This document shows, one piece after another, positions 27,868 through 35,113 of a DNA stretch of 64,000 nucleotides. How positions within the stretch are numbered: position 1 is the first letter of the stretch; each line of letters starts with the position of its first letter. The notes beneath the pieces were generated by a model, which was given only the letters and a program-made list of their open reading frames with translations, did no database searches and was not told the DNA's origin. This DNA comes from Chryseobacterium turcicum (GTDB taxonomy: Bacteria; Bacteroidota; Bacteroidia; Flavobacteriales; Weeksellaceae): the NCBI RefSeq assembly GCF_021010565.1, contig NZ_JAJNAY010000001.1, forward strand, positions 2,336,001 through 2,400,000. The letters are read 5' to 3'. Position numbers and translations under genes: made by a program.

Positions 27868-27896
27868 AAATTAATTATTTCAATTAGAAAATTAAT
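27868..27896 (+). promoter_or_regulatory. Candidate XRE operator: two AAATTAAT repeats two helical turns apart
   Basis: AAATTAAT occurs at 27868-27875 and again at 27889-27896, spacing 21 bases, in the short divergent region between the peptide gene and the XRE gene. This would suit a dimeric regulator binding on one face of the helix. The sequence is very AT-rich, so chance is possible. Confidence 0.3.
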
Positions 27897-27910
27897 CAAA
27901 CACAAATGAT

Positions 27911-28258
27911 ATGAACACAGGTACTAAAATTAAAAATTTGAGAGAAGAAATGCATTTTTCTCAAGCTCAATTAGCTTTTGAGTTAGGAATTTCACAAGGA
28001 ACTTTACACAACATAGAAAGCGGACATTCTAGGAAAATTGACTTTTTACTGGTAGACAAAATTTGTCAGTTTTTTGATAAAGATTTTAAATATTTTTTAG
28101 ATGAAAAGACAGTGAATAATATAAATGAAAATCACGGTCAAACTGTTTTTCTAAATAATCTCCAAGAAAACTACTTAGAAGAATTCAAAAATTTGGTTTT
28201 AAGAAATAAAGAGAATGAAGAAATTATTAAGGAATTAAAAAACAAACTTAATTTTTAA
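27911..28258 (+). CDS. XRE-family helix-turn-helix regulator, 115 aa
   Basis: The first 60 residues are a standard XRE domain: IKNLREEMHFSQAQLAFELGISQGTLHNIESG contains the helix-turn-helix, and KIDFLLVDKICQFFD the following helices. The C-terminal half (about 70-115) is charged and probably a coiled coil (EEFKNLVLRNKENEEIIKELK), which would allow dimerisation. There is no ligand domain. It diverges from the peptide gene across about 146 bases, the usual arrangement for a local regulator, and it ends just before the second copy of the duplicated terminator. Confidence 0.82.
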   Translation: MNTGTKIKNLREEMHFSQAQLAFELGISQGTLHNIESGHSRKIDFLLVDKICQFFDKDFKYFLDEKTVNNINENHGQTVFLNNLQENYLEEFKNLVLRNKENEEIIKELKNKLNF

Positions 28259-28283
28259 AAATAGAAAATTTATTAAAAACCCA

Positions 28284-28312
28284 AAAAGAGCTTCGAAAGA
28301 GGCTCTTTTTTT
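28284..28312 (+). terminator. Intrinsic terminator, copy 2 of a duplicated hairpin
   Basis: Identical in stem and loop to the terminator at 26618, including the loop TTCGAAAGAG. The similarity extends a few bases on both sides (AAACC before and TTTTTTAT after). Confidence 0.88.
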
Positions 28313-28402
28313 ATAGAGTTAATAGAAAATTAACTGTGAATTCAGAGCTTTTTTAGTAATTTAGATTAAAAACAATTATAGATTTTATTTATCAAAAAGT
28401 AT

Positions 28403-28432
28403 TTTATCGATAGATAAAACTGTGTATATTTG
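28403..28432 (+). promoter_or_regulatory. Peroxiredoxin promoter with an inverted repeat in the -33 region
   Basis: The -7 element TATATTTG (28425-28432) matches the Bacteroidota consensus. Just upstream TTTATC-GATA-GATAAA (28403-28418) is an inverted repeat at the place where an activator or repressor such as OxyR or PerR could sit. Identity of the regulator is not shown. Confidence 0.5.
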
Positions 28433-28468
28433 CATTGTAAAATTAATCAAATTAAAAATTAGAAAATT

Positions 28469-29101
28469 ATGTCTTTAGTAGGTAAAAAATTTCCAAACGT
28501 AACGATTGACGCAATGTCTGAAATGGGTGATGATCTTAGAATCAACATCTTTGAAGAGACTACAAAAAACCAACAAAAAGTGCTTTTGTTCTGGTATCCA
28601 AAAGATTTTACTTTTGTTTGCCCAACTGAGCTTCACGCATTTCAAGAAGCTTTAGGTGAGTTTGAAAAAAGAAACACTAAAGTGATTGGTGCTTCTTGTG
28701 ATACAAACGAAGTACACTTTGCTTGGTTGAACGTTTCAAAAGACAACGGTGGTATTGAAGGAGTTACTTATCCGCTTTTAGCTGATACTCACAGACAATT
28801 GGCAAACTTATTAGATATTGTAGATCAAGATCTAGAATTTGACGAAGAAGGAAATGAGTATTTCACAGGTTCAAACGTAACCTACAGAGCAACCTATTTG
28901 ATCGACGAAACAGGAAAAGTATTCCACGAGTCGGTAAATGATATGCCTCTAGGAAGAAATGTAAAAGAATATTTAAGATTAATCGACGCTTATACTCACG
29001 TTCAGAAGCACGGTGAGGTTTGCCCTGCAAACTGGGAAGAAGGTAAAGACGCGATGAAAGCTGACAGAACTTCTACTGCTGAATATTTAGCGAAGAACTA
29101 A
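28469..29101 (+). CDS. 2-Cys peroxiredoxin, AhpC/Prx1 type, 210 aa
   Basis: Reduces H2O2, organic peroxides and peroxynitrite in the cytosol. The peroxidatic cysteine is C51 in FTFVCPTE and the resolving cysteine is C185 in GEVCPANW, the typical 2-Cys arrangement with the resolving residue near the C-terminus. A third cysteine (GASCDTNEV) is not conserved in the family's function. No AhpF gene is present; reduction is probably by thioredoxin, and a thioredoxin-like gene lies 303 bases downstream. A good promoter precedes it. Confidence 0.92.
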   Translation: MSLVGKKFPNVTIDAMSEMGDDLRINIFEETTKNQQKVLLFWYPKDFTFVCPTELHAFQEALGEFEKRNTKVIGASCDTNEVHFAWLNVSKDNGGIEGVTYPLLADTHRQLANLLDIVDQDLEFDEEGNEYFTGSNVTYRATYLIDETGKVFHESVNDMPLGRNVKEYLRLIDAYTHVQKHGEVCPANWEEGKDAMKADRTSTAEYLAKN

Positions 29102-29120
29102 GACAATGTGGTAATTTGAA

Positions 29121-29172
29121 AATGAGATAATTTGAAAATTAATCACATTGGTTATTTAATAATTATCTCATT
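29121..29172. terminator. Hairpin after the peroxiredoxin gene
   Basis: Perfect 12-bp stem AATGAGATAATT/AATTATCTCATT with a 28-base loop that itself holds ATCACATT pairing with AATGTG upstream. It may end or attenuate the peroxiredoxin message. Confidence 0.55.
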
Positions 29173-29181
29173 TTCTATTTC

Positions 29182-29362
29182 TAAGAGTCAGTTTAAGTTT
29201 TATTATTTTAAATTCTTTAGGATTAACTTTTTGAGGTTCTCAATCAGTTTTTAGTGTAATTCTCGCTGATTTTGCTGATTAAGCAGATTTGTTTCAATGT
29301 TTTTAATCTGCGAGATTTCTACAATCTGCAAGAGAAACTATGAATTTAAAACAGACTCTAAA
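29182..29362. repeat. MITE-like palindromic element, copy 1
   Basis: Termini TAAGAGTCAGTTTAAGTTTT and, reversed at the far end, TTTAGAGTCTGTTTTAAATTC. The core has TCTCGCTGATTTTGCTGATT mirrored by AATCTGC/AAGAGA-type sequence. It is clearly homologous to 61537-61722. It fills most of the gap 29102-29404 and ends about 40 bases before the thioredoxin start. Confidence 0.7.
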
Positions 29363-29404
29363 CATTTTCAAATTAATAAATTCTCAAATTTTAAAATTAA
29401 ACTT

Positions 29405-29710
29405 ATGTATACAGAATTAACAGAAGATACGTTACAAAATATCGTTAATGAAAACGAAAAAGTAGTTGTACAATATGGTGCCACTTGGTGTGGAAACTGC
29501 AGAATTATGAAGCCTAAATTCAAGAAATTAGCTTCAGAAAATGATGCGATTCCTTTTTTATATGTTGATGCTGAAAAATTGCCAGAAAGCAGAAAATTAG
29601 CAAAAGTAGACAACTTGCCTACGTTTGCAATCTTCAAAAATGGTGAATTGGTCAACCAAGTACAAACTAACCAAGCAGAAAGTTTAATTAACTTGTTTAA
29701 CGAATTGTAA
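29405..29710 (+). CDS. Thioredoxin-like protein with a CGNC active site, 102 aa
   Basis: Single thioredoxin fold. The active site reads TWCGNCRIMKP with C29 and C32; Asn replaces the usual Pro at the third position, which should change redox potential or partner choice. The cis-Pro loop is seen as DNLPTFAIF. I start at the ATG at 29405, which gives the normal size; an in-frame extension from 29297 runs through the repeat element and is not credible. Its place after a 2-Cys peroxiredoxin suggests it is the electron donor. It is followed by a small gene of the same cluster. Confidence 0.85.
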   Translation: MYTELTEDTLQNIVNENEKVVVQYGATWCGNCRIMKPKFKKLASENDAIPFLYVDAEKLPESRKLAKVDNLPTFAIFKNGELVNQVQTNQAESLINLFNEL

Positions 29711-29765
29711 TAAGGAATTTACTTTTTTAGTGAATCCATATTACTTATAAAAATAAAAATCAGAT

Positions 29766-30014
29766 ATGAAACTGCCAATTATAAGACAATTTTATCAAAA
29801 CCAAACTCCAGAAAATTTAGAAAAAACGTTAGAGGTTTTAGAATCTTTTACAGAGTTTAGAGGAACTACCGAAGAAGATATGAATGTTGCAGGTGAATTG
29901 ATTACCAATATTTGTGGCGCTTTGGAAGTTCATGCTAACGTACAAAACGGAATGAGCGAGAAAGATGCTTTAAACTCTTTTGCACAAAAGGTTTTAGGCT
30001 CAATTGATAAATAG
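29766..30014 (+). CDS. Small conserved protein of the peroxiredoxin cluster, 82 aa (DUF6952-like)
   Basis: An all-helical, cytosolic protein without signal or membrane segment. It starts MKLPIIRQFYQNQTPEN and contains one cysteine (NICGALEV) and a C-terminal acidic helix. I recall small proteins of this type, named DUF6952, directly following peroxiredoxin-thioredoxin pairs in Flavobacteriia, so a role in thiol redox control is plausible. No function is known. It lies 55 bases after the thioredoxin gene and ends before a hairpin terminator. Confidence 0.65.
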   Translation: MKLPIIRQFYQNQTPENLEKTLEVLESFTEFRGTTEEDMNVAGELITNICGALEVHANVQNGMSEKDALNSFAQKVLGSIDK

Positions 30015-30016
30015 TA

Positions 30017-30095
30017 TTTAATCACGAATGTTTTCAAATAAAAGACTAAAGATTAGTGTTATTTGTTATAAAAATTAGAGCTATTCGTGTTTAAA
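30017..30095. repeat. Short inverted-repeat element
   Basis: TTTAATCACGAAT at the left is mirrored by ATTCGTGTTTAAA at the right, about 79 bases in all. Its outer arms pair with one mismatch. Confidence 0.5.
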
Positions 30096-30105
30096 TCTCA
30101 AAAAT

Positions 30106-30137
30106 AAAATCCCGATGAAAAACATCAGGATTTTTTG
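30106..30137 (+). terminator. Intrinsic terminator of the peroxiredoxin cluster
   Basis: Stem AAAATCCCGATG with CATCAGGATTTT (one C-A mismatch), loop AAAAA, T-run after. Confidence 0.75.
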
Positions 30138-30194
30138 GGTTTATAAAAGTTTAGGATAATTTATATCTCAAAACTCATCATTTATAATTCTAAA

Positions 30195-30884
30195 TTAGCT
30201 TCTTCGGCTCATTAATATTCTTAAAATATACCAAAATAATAACATAATAGAAGCAAAAAGCTGTAAAGAAGCGCCAACATATTGATCAATTGTATAAGAA
30301 TCTTTCAACTTACTCGTTTGATATAAAATCGTTACAGAAGCTAAGATTACCATTCCTACCGAGAACCAAAGCCCAAGGTCAAAACCGAAAATCATTCCTG
30401 CAACAATTAATCCTAAAGCGATAAAACCTCCTATTGTAATAATATTTCTAAGGAACGAAAAATCTCTTTTAGAAGTAAACGCTACTGCAGAAACCCCTGC
30501 AAACATTGCAATAGTAAGAGTTGCTGCCTGAAAAATCAACTGCCCTGTATTAGGATATGCCATTGCCATATACATCATCGGCAAAAAGATAATTGCCTGA
30601 AGCACGGTGTAAAGAGCAAGCCCCAAATATTGAATCGACCTGCTTTGAGCTAAAGACCATTTGTTTGCTAAAAAAGAAGCCAACCAAAACAGTCCTAAAA
30701 TCAAAAGCCAGCTGTATTTCTGCCCGACCATCATATACACTATTTCGCTCGGAACAACGGCTAGCAAAGTAGTTTCAACAGCAATAAATGCAAGAATTGC
30801 AAAAGCAACATGCAAATAGGTTTTTTTGTAAAAATTAGCCTTTTCTACATCCGAAGAATGTGCGACTAAAACATCTGTCATCAT
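30195..30884 (-). CDS. Bax inhibitor-1/YccA family membrane protein, 229 aa
   Basis: Seven hydrophobic segments in a 229-residue protein: starting near residues 25, 58, 82, 113, 142, 165 and 200. The pattern is that of the BI-1/TMBIM superfamily, whose bacterial member BsYetJ is a pH-sensitive calcium leak channel and whose YccA modulates the FtsH protease. The N-terminal 20 residues are hydrophilic and cytosolic. Either of two adjacent Met codons can be the start. It is the last gene of a minus-strand series with the secreted protein and the acyl-CoA reductase. Confidence 0.83.
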   Translation of the reverse strand: MMTDVLVAHSSDVEKANFYKKTYLHVAFAILAFIAVETTLLAVVPSEIVYMMVGQKYSWLLILGLFWLASFLANKWSLAQSRSIQYLGLALYTVLQAIIFLPMMYMAMAYPNTGQLIFQAATLTIAMFAGVSAVAFTSKRDFSFLRNIITIGGFIALGLIVAGMIFGFDLGLWFSVGMVILASVTILYQTSKLKDSYTIDQYVGASLQLFASIMLLFWYILRILMSRRS

Positions 30885-30904
30885 AAGTTTTCTATTTATA
30901 TTTT

Positions 30905-31351
30905 TTAATTACTATAATTCGGTTTTACCCCAAGTATTTTACCATCGTTCTCAAAAATAACGGTAATCAAATCTCTTGGTGGGTCATTTTTATCATCTTC
31001 ATATTTGTATTGAATCGCAGGATACGTCTGATTATCTAAAAGCTTTTGATAGCCAGATTCATACACTTCCGTCTTTCTTTCAAAGCTTATTCCGCCGGAA
31101 AGTTTCTGAATCATGTTTTCGTTTACCATGCTCTTTACTTTTTCAGAAATAAGCAAACCAACTGCTTGTTTATCTGCTGTTTTTAGCGCAGAAACAAATT
31201 TGGAAAAAGACTGATTGTACAATTCAATTTTATCTTTAGGTATGCTGGCTAAAACATCCATTGCTGGAGTTTGAACCTCTACTTTACTTATATTTTGTGC
31301 AGATGCAAAAGTGATAGCGAAAAGACCTAAAGCTGCAAATATTTTTTTCAT
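30905..31351 (-). CDS. Exported protein of unknown function, 148 aa
   Basis: A Sec signal ends TFASAQ near residue 19. The mature part of about 130 residues is mostly helical at first (SFSKFVSALKTADKQAVGLL) and then beta-rich (LITVIFENDGKILGVKPNY). The shape recalls NTF2-like or DUF3887 proteins, but I cannot assign a family with confidence. It lies 20 bases upstream of the Bax inhibitor-type gene and 45 after the acyl-CoA reductase gene, so it may be co-transcribed with both. Confidence 0.6.
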   Translation of the reverse strand: MKKIFAALGLFAITFASAQNISKVEVQTPAMDVLASIPKDKIELYNQSFSKFVSALKTADKQAVGLLISEKVKSMVNENMIQKLSGGISFERKTEVYESGYQKLLDNQTYPAIQYKYEDDKNDPPRDLITVIFENDGKILGVKPNYSN

Positions 31352-31396
31352 GTCAAATAATTTTTAATTTGGCTGATCTAATTTAAGACAAATAAA

Positions 31397-32431
31397 TTAA
31401 ATACCTTCCAAAAATTTCATTGTATCTACATTGTCTGCGTAGGTATTCAATCCTGGGTTTTGTGCTTCTCCGAATGGAATTGAGGCTATTTCAAGCTCAC
31501 TTTTCGCGACAATACACTGAATATTTTCTTCATTTTCAGCAATGAAATTTTTCACTTCATCTAAAGAAGAATATCTGCTAAAATTAATCACAGAAAGCGG
31601 ACTGAACAATTGATTATCTTCTTTCAGCATTACAAAATTATTATCCCAGAATTTATCTTGGTTTAAAAGATAAACCGCTCTGTTATAATCATAATTATTG
31701 GCATATTTATTATGGTTAATAATATCTTCAAAACCAATAAAACTCTCAAACAATCTGTCGATTACAAAATCTTCAGGAATAAAAATTCTAGTTACATTTC
31801 TGCATCCTAAACCAAAATATTGAAAAATATCTTGCGCTAAAAGCTTCAGTTCTTCTTCTGTTTCATCGCCTTTTAAAACAGCAATTGAAGTTCTGTTTTT
31901 ACGGATAATGCTTAAATGATTTTTAAAATAATATTCTAAATATCTTGCTGTATTATTGCTTCCTGTCGCAATCACTGCATCAAAATTCTCTAATCTTTCT
32001 ACCAATTCAAAGTCAATTGTTTCTTCAGAAAACTCGCTCCATTTTTTAAGTAAAAAAGGAACCATTAGTCTGTCTTTTGAAGAAAGTTTAATTAAAGGAA
32101 TATGATTGCTTAAAATTACAGAAATCACATCGTGAAATCCTACCAAAGGAATGTTTCCGGCAAGAATTAATCCTACTTTTTTTGCTGTTTTTGAGGGTGA
32201 ATAGCTCTGCAGCCACTCATTTATATTCTCCTGATTCAACAATTCAGACCACTGCTTTAAAGCATACTTCTGATTATCAGCCGTAAACCACGGGTTTTCA
32301 ATTTCCGATTTTTTCAACACCTGTTGAAATTCAACATCACTTTCATTATATTCTTCAGAATTCTTTGCTAAAAACTCTTTTATATAACCGCTTAACTTAT
32401 TTAGTCCTAAAACTCTTTTTTCGATATTCAT
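31397..32431 (-). CDS. Acyl-CoA reductase, LuxC-like, 344 aa
   Basis: An aldehyde-dehydrogenase-fold enzyme that reduces acyl-CoA to aldehyde. Features are VGLILAGNIPLVGFHDVI near 86 (nucleotide site), AVIATGSNNTARYLEYYF near 152 and the likely catalytic Cys210 in YFGLGCRNVTR. At 344 residues it is shorter than LuxC (about 480), as is usual for the family in Flavobacteriia. It diverges from the ferredoxin gene over 59 bases, which suggests shared regulation, though these enzymes normally use NADPH rather than ferredoxin. The product is unknown. Confidence 0.8.
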   Translation of the reverse strand: MNIEKRVLGLNKLSGYIKEFLAKNSEEYNESDVEFQQVLKKSEIENPWFTADNQKYALKQWSELLNQENINEWLQSYSPSKTAKKVGLILAGNIPLVGFHDVISVILSNHIPLIKLSSKDRLMVPFLLKKWSEFSEETIDFELVERLENFDAVIATGSNNTARYLEYYFKNHLSIIRKNRTSIAVLKGDETEEELKLLAQDIFQYFGLGCRNVTRIFIPEDFVIDRLFESFIGFEDIINHNKYANNYDYNRAVYLLNQDKFWDNNFVMLKEDNQLFSPLSVINFSRYSSLDEVKNFIAENEENIQCIVAKSELEIASIPFGEAQNPGLNTYADNVDTMKFLEGI

Positions 32432-32490
32432 AATTACTGTAAAATTGGGGAATATTTTGTAATTTTGTGCAAATTTAAAAAAAATTAGCG

Positions 32491-32841
32491 ATGGCTATTA
32501 AAATAACTGATGAATGCATTAATTGTGGGGCTTGCGAACCAGAATGTCCAAACAATGCAATATATGAAGGAGCGGTAGATTGGAAAGCATCCGAGGGTAC
32601 TGAACTTTCAGGAACTGTAACTTTACCATCAGGTCTTACAGTTGACGCAAATGCACCACAGGAACCTGTGAGTGACGACGTTTATTTTATTGTAACAGAC
32701 AAGTGTACAGAATGTAAAGGCTTCCATGAAGAGCCACAGTGTGCTGCGGTTTGCCCTGTAGACTGCTGTGTTCCGGATGAAGACCATGTAGAATCTGAAG
32801 AAGCTTTGCTAAACAAAAAAGCGTTCTTACACGGTGAATAA
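32491..32841 (+). CDS. Dicluster [4Fe-4S] ferredoxin, 116 aa
   Basis: Two cluster motifs. The first is C9-x2-C12-x2-C15-x3-C19-P. The second is CTEC-x8-C-x3-CP, where eight residues replace the usual two between the second and third cysteines; this insertion is known from Allochromatium-type low-potential ferredoxins. A further 40-residue insertion lies between the motifs and gives a length of 116, longer than simple clostridial ferredoxins. A candidate -7 element TAATTTTG is at 32460-32467. It is a single gene with its own terminator. Confidence 0.9.
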   Translation: MAIKITDECINCGACEPECPNNAIYEGAVDWKASEGTELSGTVTLPSGLTVDANAPQEPVSDDVYFIVTDKCTECKGFHEEPQCAAVCPVDCCVPDEDHVESEEALLNKKAFLHGE

Positions 32842-32847
32842 AAACTA

Positions 32848-32879
32848 CCGTCTCATACATTATGAGACGGTTTTATTTT
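32848..32879 (+). terminator. Intrinsic terminator of the ferredoxin gene
   Basis: Perfect 10-bp stem CCGTCTCATA/TATGAGACGG with a T-rich tail. Confidence 0.88.
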
Positions 32880-32969
32880 ATATTTAAATTAAATCTCTTC
32901 AAATAGTAATAATGAAACCGCAGATTTTATTTATCTTGAATAAAATTTGCAAAAACAACAAGTAAAATT

Positions 32970-34034
32970 ATGAGCAAAAAGCACAATTTCAGCGCAGGAC
33001 CATGTATCTTACCTCAGGAAGTATTTGAAAAATCAGCAGAAGCAATTTTAGATTTTAATGGAATTGGTTTATCAATTCTTGAGATTTCGCACAGGAGTAA
33101 AGATTTTGTTGCGGTGATGGATGAAGCTCGTGCGATTGTAAAAAGATTAATGAATCTTGGTGATGATTATGAAGTTCTGTATTTGGGAGGCGGTGCAAGT
33201 CTTCAATTTGCAATGGTACCTTACAATTTGATGAAAGTGGGCGGTAAAGCAGCTTATCTCGATACCGGAACTTGGGCTGCAGGAGCTATAAAAGAGGCTA
33301 AAAAAGTAGGAAGTGTAGATATTGTAGGTTCTTCAAAAGAAGAAAATTACTCATTCATTCCTAAAGATTATAAAATAGGTGCAGAATATGATTATTTTCA
33401 CTGTACATCAAACAATACTATCTATGGAACTCAAATGAAAACTTTCCCTGAAGTAGACACTTTAATGGTTTGTGATATGAGTTCTGATATTTTCTCAAGA
33501 CAATTAGATTTCTCAAAATTTGATTTAATCTACGCCGGAGCTCAGAAAAACATGGGACCAGCAGGGGTGACTTTAGTGGTTGTGAAAAAAGAAATTCTTG
33601 AAAAAGCAGGAAGAGAAAATATGCCTTCTTATTTTGATTATTCTCAACACATTGCTAAAGAATCAATGTACAATACTCCACCGGTTTTCCCTGTGTACGC
33701 ATCTTTGCTTACGTTACAGTATTTAGAGAAAAACGGAGGTATTGCAGCGGCAGAAGCAAGAAATGAAGCGAAAGCTAAATTATTATACGACGAAATAGAT
33801 TCTAACCCATTGTTTGAAACATTCTGCGTGAAAGAAGACCGTTCGTTAATGAATGTTTCTTTTAAACTAAATGATGATTCTAAAAAAGAAGAATTTGATG
33901 CAGCATGGAAAGCCGCAGGAATTAATGGTTTAAACGGACACAGAAGCTTGGGAGGCTACAGAGCAAGTATGTATAATGCATTGCCAATAGAGAGCGTACA
34001 AGTTTTGGTAGATGTAATGAAATCTATAAAATAA
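32970..34034 (+). CDS. serC: Phosphoserine aminotransferase
   Basis: Converts 3-phosphohydroxypyruvate and glutamate to O-phosphoserine, the second step of serine synthesis, and also serves in pyridoxal phosphate synthesis in some bacteria. The start KHNFSAGPCILP, the GGGASLQF phosphate loop, and the PLP lysine K193 in YAGAQKNMGPAG are all typical. The C-terminal FNGLNGHRSLGGYRASMYNA-like segment (here starting INGLNGHRS) carries the substrate-phosphate arginines. Length 354 is normal. It is followed after 112 bases by serA and then a DUF1015 gene. Confidence 0.95.
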   Translation: MSKKHNFSAGPCILPQEVFEKSAEAILDFNGIGLSILEISHRSKDFVAVMDEARAIVKRLMNLGDDYEVLYLGGGASLQFAMVPYNLMKVGGKAAYLDTGTWAAGAIKEAKKVGSVDIVGSSKEENYSFIPKDYKIGAEYDYFHCTSNNTIYGTQMKTFPEVDTLMVCDMSSDIFSRQLDFSKFDLIYAGAQKNMGPAGVTLVVVKKEILEKAGRENMPSYFDYSQHIAKESMYNTPPVFPVYASLLTLQYLEKNGGIAAAEARNEAKAKLLYDEIDSNPLFETFCVKEDRSLMNVSFKLNDDSKKEEFDAAWKAAGINGLNGHRSLGGYRASMYNALPIESVQVLVDVMKSIK

Positions 34035-34146
34035 TTCAGCAATAAAGAAATCAAGATTTAAAAGATGTTTTTCATTCTCTTAAATTTTCTTAATTTGCGC
34101 AACTATTTATTTTTTAAATTCATCTTAAAAATATTAGATAAAAATA

Positions 34147-35106
34147 ATGAAAGTTTTAGCTAACGACGGAATCTCCCAAGCTGGAGAGCTCGCTTTAAAA
34201 GAAGCCGGAATTGAACTGCTCGATAACAGAGTTGCTCAGGAGCACGTTATCAATTTCATCAATGAAAATAACGTAGATGTTCTTTTGGTGCGAAGTGCTA
34301 CCAAAGTTAGACAAGATTTGATTGACGCTTGTCCTAATCTTAAAATCGTCGGAAGAGGCGGGATTGGGATGGATAATATCGATGTAGAATATGCCATTGA
34401 AAAAGGATTGTATGTAATCAATACTCCTACTGCTTCATCAAAATCGGTGGCAGAGTTGGTGTTTGCACATTTCTTTTCTTTAGCAAGATTTTTACATGAA
34501 TCTAACCGATTGATGCCATTGGAAGGAGATACCCATTTCAATGCCATGAAAAAGTCTTTCAGCAAAGCTTACGAACTTTCAGGAAAAACGTTAGGCGTCA
34601 TTGGTTTTGGAAGCATTGGCCAAGAAGTCGTAAAAATGGGAATTTCTTTAGGAATGAAAATAAAAGTTCTTACAAGAAAACCCAGAACAGAAGTTTTAAC
34701 CTTAAATTTTTTTGACGGACAAACTTTAAATTTTGAAATTACTTCGACGAATGATACCGACGAGTTTTTAAAAGATGTAGACTTCATCAGTATCAATACG
34801 CCACAAACTGAAGGATACATTATTGATACTCCACAGTTTGAAAAAATGAAAGACGGTGTTTACATTGTCAATACAGCAAGAGGAGGCGTCATCAATGAAG
34901 TTACTTTGCTCGATTTTATAGAATCTGGTAAAGTGGCAGGAGCCGCTCTAGATGTTTTTGAAAACGAACCGTCACCTGAACTGATTTTGCTAATGAACCC
35001 TAACCTTTCTCTTACACCGCATTTAGGAGGAAATACTGTAGATGCACAGGAGAAAATAGGAGTAGAACTTGCTCATCAGATTATTGAAATTAAAAAGAAA
35101 CTATAA
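34147..35106 (+). CDS. serA: D-3-phosphoglycerate dehydrogenase, short form
   Basis: First step of the phosphorylated serine pathway, NAD dependent. The Rossmann motif is G150-V-I-G153-F-G155-S-I-G158. Catalytic residues are R245 (NTARGG), E274 (ENEP) and H292 (PHLGG). At 319 residues it has no ACT or intervening domain, so it should not be feedback-inhibited by serine as E. coli SerA is. It shares the D-2-hydroxyacid dehydrogenase fold, and the neighbouring serC supports the specific assignment. Seven bases separate it from the next gene. Confidence 0.9.
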   Translation: MKVLANDGISQAGELALKEAGIELLDNRVAQEHVINFINENNVDVLLVRSATKVRQDLIDACPNLKIVGRGGIGMDNIDVEYAIEKGLYVINTPTASSKSVAELVFAHFFSLARFLHESNRLMPLEGDTHFNAMKKSFSKAYELSGKTLGVIGFGSIGQEVVKMGISLGMKIKVLTRKPRTEVLTLNFFDGQTLNFEITSTNDTDEFLKDVDFISINTPQTEGYIIDTPQFEKMKDGVYIVNTARGGVINEVTLLDFIESGKVAGAALDVFENEPSPELILLMNPNLSLTPHLGGNTVDAQEKIGVELAHQIIEIKKKL

Positions 35107-35113
35107 ATTATAT

